Shown one piece after another: positions 34,333 through 41,386 of a stretch of DNA of 64,000 bases; position 1 is the first letter of the stretch, and each line of letters begins with the position of its first letter. Under the pieces are notes generated by a model, which saw nothing but the letters and a program-made list of their open reading frames with translations, did no database searches and was not told the origin of the DNA. Location: contig JAFAER010000095.1 of the NCBI GenBank assembly GCA_023423895.1, positions 1 to 64,000 on the forward strand, read 5' to 3'. The position numbers and the translations under genes were made by a program. The DNA comes from Pseudomonadota bacterium (lineage in GTDB: Bacteria > Myxococcota_A > Polyangia > Polyangiales > Polyangiaceae).

Positions 34333-35502
34333 TCAGCTGACGTACGAGCGCACGTCGCCCACGTTCGTGCGGAAGCCCGTCTCGCGCTGCACCGGGACGC
34401 GATGACCGCGGGTCGAGTCGAACTTCAGCACGCAAACCTCGAGCACGCCGCGCTGGAAGACGGCCTGGACGCGGTTCACGTCGACGTTGCGCGGCAGCGG
34501 GATCGTGCGGGTCACGATGTTCCCGGTGACGAGCTGGGCGCGGATGGTGAGCACGTTGTCGCCCGTGATGCGCGTGTCGACGTCGTGCTCGCGAGCGGGG
34601 ATCTCCGCGCGCACGACGATGTCGTGCTCACGCTCGATCACCTCGACCGGGATCGTCTGCTCGTTCGTGGAGAAGATCCCGTTGGTGCCGAAGCCGTTCG
34701 TGGAGAAGAACGGGTTCGTCGAGAAGATCCCATTGTTCGGGAAGCCGCCGTTCATGGAGGAGAACGAGCTCGTGGGGAAGAACCCGTTGTTCGCCCAAGC
34801 CCCGTTGTTCGCCCAGGTCCCGTTGTTGGACAGACCGCCGTTCATGGAGGAGAACGAGCTCGTGGGGAAGAACCCGTTGTTCGTCGGGAAGTGGCCGTTC
34901 GCGAAGAACGCGCCGTTGTTCGTCGGGAACTGGCCGTTCGCGAAGAACCCGTTGTTCGTCGGGAAGTGGCCGTTCGCGAAGAACCCGCTGTTCGTCGGGA
35001 AGTGACCGTTCGCGAAGAACGCGCTGTTCGTCGGGAAGTGGCCGTTCGCGAAGAACGAGCCGTTCGTCGGCCAATGCGCGTTCTGGCCGGCGAACGCGCC
35101 GAAGGTGCCGTGCCGGCCGTCGAACGAGCGGCTCCAGCCGTCGTTGACGTTGGTGCGGCCGAACCAGTCACCGGTCTGGCGGAAGGAGCCCTCGCCGTAG
35201 CCACGACCAAAAGCGTCGAGGCGTCCGCCGCGGGAGAAGCCGTCGGCGGCGTATCCGCCACGGAACGTGGTGAAGGCTCGATCGAAGGCGCGCTCGATGC
35301 GCCGCCGCACGATCGCGGGCGGCATGTAGTCCTCGAGCATCTGATCGATCGCGCGCCAGAGCCAGGCCGGCGACGGAGCTGCGTCGATCAGCTCCTCGGC
35401 CTCGCGGCGCATACGGAGCGGAATGGGGAGCTGCTCGAGGACGTCCTCGAGATCTCGGCGGAGCAGGTTCATCGCTTGATAGCTGGCAAGGAGGTTCGTC
35501 AT
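34333..35502 (-). CDS. Small heat-shock protein (alpha-crystallin domain) with an FG/N-rich tandem-repeat domain
   Basis: A 389-residue protein. Residues 1-80 are helical and charged (LLRRDLEDVLEQLPIPLRMR). Residues about 81-143 are Gly/Arg/Phe-rich. Residues 144-280 are a low-complexity tandem-repeat domain: five copies of a 12-13-residue unit FFANGHFPTN plus two spacer residues, then two copies of NNGFFPTSSFSSMNGG and Asn/Phe/Gly-rich linkers such as IFSTNPFFSTNGFG. Residues about 283-365 are an alpha-crystallin (Hsp20) domain with IEREHDIVVRAEIPARE, LTIRAQ and the conserved GVLEV near the end of the domain. Normal bacterial small heat-shock proteins have 140-180 residues, so the repeat domain is an addition. 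The composition (Phe, Asn, Gly, no charge) resembles FG-nucleoporin or prion-like domains. A strong terminator follows, so it is monocistronic. Confidence 0.88.
   Translation of the reverse strand: MTNLLASYQAMNLLRRDLEDVLEQLPIPLRMRREAEELIDAAPSPAWLWRAIDQMLEDYMPPAIVRRRIERAFDRAFTTFRGGYAADGFSRGGRLDAFGRGYGEGSFRQTGDWFGRTNVNDGWSRSFDGRHGTFGAFAGQNAHWPTNGSFFANGHFPTNSAFFANGHFPTNSGFFANGHFPTNNGFFANGQFPTNNGAFFANGHFPTNNGFFPTSSFSSMNGGLSNNGTWANNGAWANNGFFPTSSFSSMNGGFPNNGIFSTNPFFSTNGFGTNGIFSTNEQTIPVEVIEREHDIVVRAEIPAREHDVDTRITGDNVLTIRAQLVTGNIVTRTIPLPRNVDVNRVQAVFQRGVLEVCVLKFDSTRGHRVPVQRETGFRTNVGDVRSYVS
34663..35073 (-). repeat. Tandem coding repeats of the small heat-shock gene
   Basis: The repeat units are about 36 bp long and near-identical at DNA level between about 34870 and 35070, with a larger duplication of about 90 bp spacing around 34745 and 34845. 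Such arrays can expand or contract by slippage, so copy number may vary between strains. Confidence 0.85.
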
Positions 35503-35877
35503 TGTCTGGATTCCTGTCGGATCACCATCGGCGCGACGATCGGCCGGGGCCGCGGGCAAGGCAGGACGCATGCCTCCGCTCCGGCGGGCGCACGACCGCA
35601 GATCATGACGAAACATTCACAGTCGATCGGCGAACCTCGCGTAACGGACGAAGCCCGGGCGCCCGCGACGCCATCTCGCCACGGATCGACGGCACGGCTC
35701 GGCGTTCACAGGGCGGCTTTGCGGCGCGCCAGCCCCCGACGCGCTCCGACGCGCCGAGACGTTCGGGGGGGCGAACGCACGCTTCGAAGCAGCGAGCGCG
35801 CCGTCGTCGACCACGTGCACGCCATCGCCCGCCGCCGAGCGCGATCGTGAGGCCCTGCCCGGCGGTCAGTTGGCGCT
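35503..35877. other. Intergenic region, nothing recognised
   Basis: About 375 bp upstream of the heat-shock gene. The open frames here are Arg/Pro/Ala-rich and have no motif. The promoter of the heat-shock gene should lie near 35503-35600; I find no CIRCE-type inverted repeat. Confidence 0.4.
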
Positions 35878-36882
35878 TCAGGCGCCGGGACGACGACGCG
35901 CGCGCCGGCCGATGGCGTTCGCAGCGATGAGCGCGCCGAGGAGAGGAAGGCCCGTCGCGGTTCCGACACTGCCCGGGGCAGCGGTGCACCCGGCGCTCGC
36001 GACCGGCGCGAGCGACGCTCTGCGGCGACCCTTCTTGGACTTGGGCTCGAGCTCGTCGCCCGGATCGCCGTCCGACTGTGAAGGCTGGAGCGGTACCTCG
36101 TACGCCTCGCTCTCCTCGCTCTCCTCGCTCTCCTCGCCCTGCTCGCTCTCTTCGGCGCTCGCCGGAGGCGGGGCGGTCTCGTCGGTCTCGTCGGTCTCCG
36201 GGGGGGCCGGGGTCGGAGCCGGCGCCGGATCGTCCTCCGGCGGATCGTCGTTCGTCGCCGGAGGAGGCGGCGGGGCGGGCGGAGGAGCGGTCTCGCCGGT
36301 GGTGGCCGCGGGCCTTCCGAGGTCATTGGCGAGGTAGTCCGCGCGGAAGGCCTTCGCTCCGGAGCTCCGCAGCGCAGAGGCCTTCCGCGAGCGGAATTGC
36401 ATGTCCGAAGCCGTGCTCGCGAGCTCGATGATGCAGGCGCTCGTGTGCGCTGCATCTTCCCATCCGAGGAACATCGCCGCATGGCCGGAGCGGATGAACG
36501 CGTCACCCGGGAGCAGCTCGTCGTAGGACGCGAGCGCCGTTGCCTTGCCCGTGCCCGCCATGAACGCCGCGGTGTTCGGCGACGAGCCGAGCTCCCAGCA
36601 CATCGAGACGAACCCGGAGCAGTCGGTGCGGTAACCCTGGTGCGACGCCGACTGGCTGTACGGCACGTCCGTATCGAGCCAGCTGAAGCCGCGGCGGATC
36701 GCGCGCTGCCGCGCCGGGGACGTCGACGCGAGGATCGAGGACCGAGTGAGCGAGCAACCCGAGTAGTCCCCGCCGTTGACGAGATCCGACTGGGTCGAAG
36801 CTGCTTCGTCGAGATCGGTGTTCACCGCGCAGGCGGCGGTCGTCAGGAGGAGCGTCGAAGCGAGGACGGCGGCGAAGCGCAT
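35878..36882 (-). CDS. NlpC/P60-like cysteine hydrolase with lipobox and MYXO-CTERM-like tail
   Basis: A 334-residue protein. A signal peptide ends in LTTAAC (Cys 18). Residues about 55-190 form an NlpC/P60-like domain: RTDCSGFVSMCWELG contains the catalytic Cys 88, and SGHAAMFLGW contains the His 134; the domain normally cleaves peptidoglycan stem peptides. A long Pro/Glu/Asp-rich spacer (about 200-285) follows. The last 37 residues, starting GCTAAPGSVGTATGLPLLGA and ending in an Arg-rich tail, resemble a MYXO-CTERM sorting signal (Cys, hydrophobic segment, Arg cluster). Having both an N-terminal lipobox and a C-terminal sorting tail is unusual. The ATG at 36880-36882 is preferred over a TTG six codons upstream. 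Confidence 0.85.
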   Translation of the reverse strand: MRFAAVLASTLLLTTAACAVNTDLDEAASTQSDLVNGGDYSGCSLTRSSILASTSPARQRAIRRGFSWLDTDVPYSQSASHQGYRTDCSGFVSMCWELGSSPNTAAFMAGTGKATALASYDELLPGDAFIRSGHAAMFLGWEDAAHTSACIIELASTASDMQFRSRKASALRSSGAKAFRADYLANDLGRPAATTGETAPPPAPPPPPATNDDPPEDDPAPAPTPAPPETDETDETAPPPASAEESEQGEESEESEESEAYEVPLQPSQSDGDPGDELEPKSKKGRRRASLAPVASAGCTAAPGSVGTATGLPLLGALIAANAIGRRARRRPGA

Positions 36883-37321
36883 GTACGCCCTCTGGCACAA
36901 GGTGTTCCGTCGTCGGAGGCGATCCCGCGGTGGGGTATGGGGAACGGGAAGCGAGTGATTCCCAGTGTTTGCGAGCCACGAAGCGATCGATCACCCGGAT
37001 CGGCATCGATCGCGCTGCCCATCCGCTCGGTCAACGCACCCCTGCTTTCGACTTCGTTGGCGGCACGAGCTGCCGGCGTCGCTCCTTGCTCGAGAAAGCG
37101 CAGAGCGCACCGGCGGCCGTGCGCAAGCATCGACCACGATCGTGATCGACGTCCGACGCTCGCGCGACGCGGTGTGGTCGTGGGCAAGCGCGTATCGCGC
37201 TCGCTCGACCTGGCGCGCGACGGCTTGCTCGCGCTGAAGGCGGCTCGTCCGCTGAAGGCGGCGCGCGACGCGACCGGGCACCGGGTTGACGCCATCGCAC
37301 GTACGGGAGAAGGGGAGCACC
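36883..37321. other. Intergenic region between divergent genes, nothing recognised
   Basis: About 440 bp. The plus frame near 37200-37300 has a short duplicated CTGAAGGCGGC and reads LLALKAARPLKAARD, but no gene can be supported. It must hold the promoters of the NlpC/P60 gene and the DUF1877 gene. Confidence 0.35.
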
Positions 37322-37780
37322 GTGGGAATCAGCTATTGCCTTTGCCCGCTCTCCGCGAAGCGCCTGGCGCTGCTCGAGGAAGATCCGGCGCTCGTCGACG
37401 AGCTCACGGAAGATGCGGTGCCGGACATGCTCGATCTCGGCTCGGATGGGTTTGCGCTGGACGGGATCCTCGTCTTCGCTGGCCGGAGCTCGGCGATCCG
37501 CGACGCCGTCTTCGCACACGGCGGCCGTCCGCTCGGCGACAAAGGGAGCAGCACCGCCCGCATCCACACGCCTGCACGCGTCGTCGAGGTGCACGGAGCG
37601 CTCGAGTCGCTTCCGCATGACGTGGTCGCACGGAACTACGAGAACGCGCGGCGTGCCATCGCGCAGCTCGAGAACGGCTTCGCGTCGGTGACACGCCTCG
37701 CGCAGCTCTTCGGCGAGCTGCGTGCCGTCTACGAAGCGGCGGCGACGAACGGGCACGGCATGTTGACGTTCCTGGTCTGA
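37322..37780 (+). CDS. DUF1877 (YfbM-like) family protein
   Basis: A 152-residue protein from the GTG at 37322, preceded by GGGGAG at a suitable distance. The N-terminus GISYCLCPLSAKRLALLEED matches the start of the DUF1877 family (MGI..YY..LS...L..L..DP). It continues with DLGSDGFALDGILVFAGRSS and ends with LAQLFGELRAVYEAAATNGH. Cytoplasmic, function unknown in the family. The last 52 bp overlap an antisense open fragment. Confidence 0.8.
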   Translation: MGISYCLCPLSAKRLALLEEDPALVDELTEDAVPDMLDLGSDGFALDGILVFAGRSSAIRDAVFAHGGRPLGDKGSSTARIHTPARVVEVHGALESLPHDVVARNYENARRAIAQLENGFASVTRLAQLFGELRAVYEAAATNGHGMLTFLV

Positions 37781-38031
37781 GCTCGTCCACGCTCGCGAGG
37801 CAATGTCGACGGCAGCGTCCCGAGCTCGAAGCACGGGCTGCTCCACGCGAACTGTCGGTCGTCGTTGAAACCCGAGGGCTCGGGCATTGCGTCGATGTAT
37901 TCGATCATGAGGTTCGCCCAGAACGTCTCGATGTGTGCGCGCGCCCACGCGCCGCGAACGTGGTCGTCGGCGCTCCGGTCGAACGCGGGGGGAAGGCTTC
38001 GTCGGTTGCGCTCGTAGGACCAGACGGACGC
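37729..38031 (-). pseudogene. Open coding-like fragment without a start codon
   Basis: Between a TAG at 38032-38034 and a TAG at 37729-37731 the minus frame is open for 100 codons. It reads convincingly like protein in the middle: DDHVRGAWARAHIETFWANL, then MIEYIDAMPEPSGFNDDRQF and AWSSPCFELGTLPS. There is no ATG, GTG or TTG at a sensible place at its beginning, so it looks like an internal or C-terminal piece of a gene. Family not recognised. It overlaps the end of the DUF1877 gene. Confidence 0.35.
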
Positions 38032-38037
38032 CTAGCC

Positions 38038-39351
38038 ATGAGAAGAATCCGAATTGTGACGATCGCCTTCGCGATCGGGGTGCTCACCGTCGCATGCACG
38101 AGCGGAGGGACCGACAGCTCCGCGACAGGTGCTCCCGGTGCTTCGAACGATCCGACCGGAAGAGGCGAAGGCTCCGGCGGCGCAGATTCGGACGAGCCGG
38201 AGGTGCCACACGCGCTCGGAACGATCGTTCTCGGCGAGACCCACGTGTCGGGCCAGAGCAAGGCCTACCCGCTCGTCAGCATCTCGTTCGTCCCTGACGC
38301 CGCGAAGGTGAAGACGTGCAGAGAGGCGCTCGCCGGATGCGAGGTCTCCTTGCTCCCGAAGTGCACCGACACGAAGTCGTTCACGGGCTGCGGCGACGGT
38401 GAAGCGTGCGTGCTCGATGACGCGTGCAAGCCGACGTGTACGAAGGTCCCGCGCTGCGACGAGATCTGCGAGGACGACGAGGTCTGCGTCGTCACGAACG
38501 AGTCGACCGGGGCGGGCGAGTGCCGTGTGCCGGCGTCGTTCGATGCGGGGCCGGTCGCGTTCAGTGGGACGACGATGCCGCTCACGTTGTTCCCGCCGTA
38601 CACCTCGGAGCTCGACTCCGATGGAGCACCCTTCCTCGGCGGCGACGAGCTCCGCGTCAAAGCGCAGGGCGCGGCCGACGAGGGCTTCGAGGCGTTCGAC
38701 GAGACCTTCCAGGCCACGACGTTCATCCAGTCGAAGCCCGCGCTCGACAAGATCGGACGTGAGGTCGTGTTCGGTACCGGCGCGCTGCCCGTCTCCTGGG
38801 TCGCCGGCAGCGACACCGTCATCGTCACGATCAGCGGCGCCGGCGGCTCCGCTCGATGCGAAACGTCGGATGCGAGCGGTAGCTTCGAGGTGCCGCGAGC
38901 TGTGATCGACCGCGTGCGCGGCGACGACGAGGTCACCCGCGGTTCGGCGATCACGCTCTCGATCGCGCGCGTGCGTACCGAGACGAAGAAGGACAAGAAG
39001 ACCAAAGGCAAGGGCGCCCAGCCGACGGGATGGCTCGACCTCACGACGATGTCGACCGAGACGACGTCGTTCCAGGGGTGTTCGTCGGGAACCCCGTGCG
39101 GGGACACGTGCGTCGACCTGAAGTCGGACACCGAAAACTGCGGCGCTTGCGGCACGAAGTGCGGCGCCAGCCAGGAATGCAAGAACGGGAAGTGCAGCGC
39201 CGTCACCTGCGTCGCCGGGCCCGAGACGACGCTCGCGCGATGCTCGGACGGCTGCAGCAACGACGGCGATCCGTACATCGACTGCGACGACTACGACTGC
39301 TGCGCGGTCCGGAACGACTGCCCTCCGACGACCGCCTGCGGCAAGCGCTGA
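38038..39351 (+). CDS. Cys-rich lipoprotein of unknown function
   Basis: A 437-residue protein with signal peptide and lipobox (VLTVAC, Cys 20), a Gly/Ser/Asp spacer, a first Cys cluster (about 95-165: CREALAGCEVSLLPKC, CKPTCTKVPRCDEIC), a central beta-rich region, a Lys-rich stretch (RTETKKDKKTKGKG) and a C-terminal CGACGTKC repeat of the kind seen in the operon protein at 13990-15195. The extreme C-terminus has CSNDGDPYIDCDDYDCC, a recurrent Myxococcota element. It is probably a surface protein. The stop codon lies inside the first unit of the tandem repeat that follows. Confidence 0.82.
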   Translation: MRRIRIVTIAFAIGVLTVACTSGGTDSSATGAPGASNDPTGRGEGSGGADSDEPEVPHALGTIVLGETHVSGQSKAYPLVSISFVPDAAKVKTCREALAGCEVSLLPKCTDTKSFTGCGDGEACVLDDACKPTCTKVPRCDEICEDDEVCVVTNESTGAGECRVPASFDAGPVAFSGTTMPLTLFPPYTSELDSDGAPFLGGDELRVKAQGAADEGFEAFDETFQATTFIQSKPALDKIGREVVFGTGALPVSWVAGSDTVIVTISGAGGSARCETSDASGSFEVPRAVIDRVRGDDEVTRGSAITLSIARVRTETKKDKKTKGKGAQPTGWLDLTTMSTETTSFQGCSSGTPCGDTCVDLKSDTENCGACGTKCGASQECKNGKCSAVTCVAGPETTLARCSDGCSNDGDPYIDCDDYDCCAVRNDCPPTTACGKR

Positions 39352-39420
39352 AAGCCTGCGGAGCGCTGAAAGCCTGCGGCAGGCCCTGAAAGCCTGCGGC
39401 AGGCCCTGAAAGCTGCGGCC
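39348..39420. repeat. Four-copy tandem repeat (about 18-20 bp) over the stop codon
   Basis: CTGAAAGCCTGCGG begins at 39348, 39366 and 39386, and a version lacking two bases begins at 39406. The second-to-fourth units are spaced by 20 bp. The first unit contains the TGA stop of the upstream gene. No hairpin with a T-run is seen. Confidence 0.8.
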
Positions 39421-39442
39421 GCGCGGCGAGGCCGCGTGCTGG

Positions 39443-39613
39443 CTACACCGCTCCGCTGCGACGAGGTCCGCTGGACGTCGGTAGCGGCGGCGCGACGGAC
39501 TCTTCGTCCTTCGGCTCGTCGTTCGTGCTCGCTCCGGCGCGCTTGCGGTCTTCTTCGGGGGCCGGTGCTGCCTCGGCGGGCACCTTTGGCTGTGCTTGCT
39601 GATTGGTCGGCAT
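39443..39613 (-). CDS. Possible 56-residue disordered small protein
   Basis: An ATG frame (39611-39613) of 56 codons to TAG encodes a Pro/Ala/Glu/Asp-rich peptide: MPTNQQAQPKVPAEAAPAPE, then EDRKRAGASTNDEPKDEESV. Composition and third-position GC are like real genes, but no ribosome-binding site is obvious and no family is known. It could be a small cytoplasmic protein, a gene remnant or chance. Confidence 0.3.
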   Translation of the reverse strand: MPTNQQAQPKVPAEAAPAPEEDRKRAGASTNDEPKDEESVAPPLPTSSGPRRSGAV

Positions 39614-39764
39614 GCAGATGCGTGGAGCAGGTTGCGCGCCAGGCGCTGCAAGTGGGCGGAAGGCTATCTTTCTGCGCGCCCCCGGTGTTGCCGGTGTGGC
39701 AGGGGCGCAGCCGCGCTCGTGTGCCGGTCGCCAGCGCCGTCAATCTTCGGTAGAGATTCGACCC

Positions 39765-40205
39765 ATGCACGTCGTTCGCGCACTCCTCTGGACGCTGACC
39801 GGGATTGCAGGAGCTGGAGCGTGCGCGGCGCCCAAGGAAGGCGTGCACCAGGCCAATCCCGTGGAGGCCGCGTACGCCGCGGGCATGACGGCCGCGGAGA
39901 TCGCCAAGGGCCCCAAGCAGGAGACGGTCCACGGGTGGCGGTTCGAGATCGTCGGCGCGACCGCGCGCTTCTACGCGTGCTCCGACGTGGACGCATGCAG
40001 CGAACGCCTCGTCGAGATGCCTGCGAAGTCCGTCGTCGCGGTGAAACACGTCGGCCGCGCGCGTCCGGTGCGCGCGGATGGCTCGGAGCTCGGGGAGACG
40101 GACGTCGTCCGCCTCACGATCGCCAAGGACGTCGTGCCGTCGCGGGGAGGCGTCGCCTCGGATCCGCATCGCGGCCTCGTGGTCGGCGGTCCGACGAAGC
40201 ACTGA
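39765..40205 (+). CDS. Small lipoprotein of unknown function
   Basis: A 146-residue protein with signal peptide and lipobox-like GAGAC (Cys 20). The mature part reads EIAKGPKQETVHGWRFEIVG, then ARFYACSDVDACSERLVEMP with two Cys, and ends in GGVASDPHRGLVVGGPTKH. No family is recognised. The ATG at 39765 is chosen because the signal starts there; the frame is open upstream. It converges on the lipoprotein at 40276-41184. Confidence 0.7.
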   Translation: MHVVRALLWTLTGIAGAGACAAPKEGVHQANPVEAAYAAGMTAAEIAKGPKQETVHGWRFEIVGATARFYACSDVDACSERLVEMPAKSVVAVKHVGRARPVRADGSELGETDVVRLTIAKDVVPSRGGVASDPHRGLVVGGPTKH

Positions 40206-40275
40206 ACGTCGCGGCGACGAGCGTCCGCGCGCAGCCGGCGACCCATCTACCGATCCGCGCGGATCAGGCTCGCCG

Positions 40276-41184
40276 TCAACGCGCCGTGATCTTCCCGAAG
40301 ACGACGACCGGACGGTGATGGTGGGCCGTCACCGCCTCCTCCGCCTGGCCGCTGACCGTGACGGCCTTGCCGACCAGCTTGGAGATCCGCGCGTGCTCGG
40401 TCTGGTCGATCGTCTCGGGGATGACCTGGACGTCGGTCTGCGCCGAGCCGTCCGCCGCGCAGACGGGTGCGTCGAGCTCGAGGACGAAGTACTCCTCCTT
40501 GGAGCCACGGACGCCGGTACCCGGCCCGGCGCTACCGAGCTTTCCGGTGAGCTCCGTGACGGCGGCGGTCGGCATGTCTCCCTTCGACCACGCGAGCGCA
40601 GCGCACTTGTCGGCGGCGGCGGCGCTCGCGCCGACGTCGGGCGGCGTGCTGCTCGGGTCCCCGATGATCGGCCGGAAGTGGACCTCGTCGGAACGGCCAG
40701 TGATGAAGCCGTCGAATGCGACCGTGACGTGTTTGCCGGCGAAGGACGCGAGCCCTGACAGCTTGCCTTCGCCCACCTGAATCTCTCGAACCGGCTCGCC
40801 GCGTGGATCGCAGACCGGCTTGTCGAGCAGCATCACGACGACCTCCACCATCTCGCCCGAGCCGGTCTTCGCGCGCGTCAGCTTGATGGTGCCGGCGAGC
40901 TTGGCGCCCTTTCCGTCGGGCAGATCTCCGCCGCTCCATGCGATCTTTGCGCACGTTGCTTGTCCCGCTGCGCCGACGGCCGGAGCTTCAGCGGGCTGCG
41001 CGAGCGGCGTCGGGCTTGCACTCGCGGCGACCGTCGGCGCCGACTTCGGCGTCGGATCGGCTTGGACCGCTGCGTTCGTCGTCTCGGCCTTCGACGCTTC
41101 GAGCTTCTTGCAGCCGCTCGTCGCGAGACCCGCGACGGCGGTCAGGACGCAGAGGATGGACCCGAGGAGCGGCCGCGTTCGCAT
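40276..41184 (-). CDS. Lipoprotein with two DUF4431-like repeats
   Basis: A 302-residue protein with signal peptide and lipobox (LATSGC, Cys 25), a Pro/Ala/Thr spacer to about residue 75, and two related domains. The first has LAGTIKLTRAKTGSGEMVEV, LDKPVCDPRG and VGEGKLSGLASFAGKHVTV. The second has LTGKLGSAGPGTGVRGSKEE, LDAPVCAADG and IPETIDQTEHARISKLVGKA. The pattern (strand, LD.PVC, strand, GK.VTV.G) fits DUF4431, an OB-fold-like periplasmic domain. It ends with HHHRPVVVFGKI. Role unknown. Confidence 0.75.
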   Translation of the reverse strand: MRTRPLLGSILCVLTAVAGLATSGCKKLEASKAETTNAAVQADPTPKSAPTVAASASPTPLAQPAEAPAVGAAGQATCAKIAWSGGDLPDGKGAKLAGTIKLTRAKTGSGEMVEVVVMLLDKPVCDPRGEPVREIQVGEGKLSGLASFAGKHVTVAFDGFITGRSDEVHFRPIIGDPSSTPPDVGASAAAADKCAALAWSKGDMPTAAVTELTGKLGSAGPGTGVRGSKEEYFVLELDAPVCAADGSAQTDVQVIPETIDQTEHARISKLVGKAVTVSGQAEEAVTAHHHRPVVVFGKITAR

Positions 41185-41386
41185 GACCGGCCCTAGCATC
41201 GGCCTCGGCACCGAGCAAAGCGACGTCGCCGCATTTCAGAATCGTCCTCTCGGCAAGGCGCCGCTGCTCTGCCGTCGCAGACGTCCGCCGACTCGTGATC
41301 GGTCGAAGGCGCCTTGCTCGGAGGTGAAGCGTCGTTAGTGATTCTCCCGGCGCATGTCCCTGCGCGCACGGGGCTGAAACCGAACG

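Noticed and set aside
36991..37320. Possible gene in the gap before DUF1877
   Set aside because: Both strands show Arg-rich frames without motifs, and the apparent LKAARPLKAARD repeat is only an 11-bp duplication.
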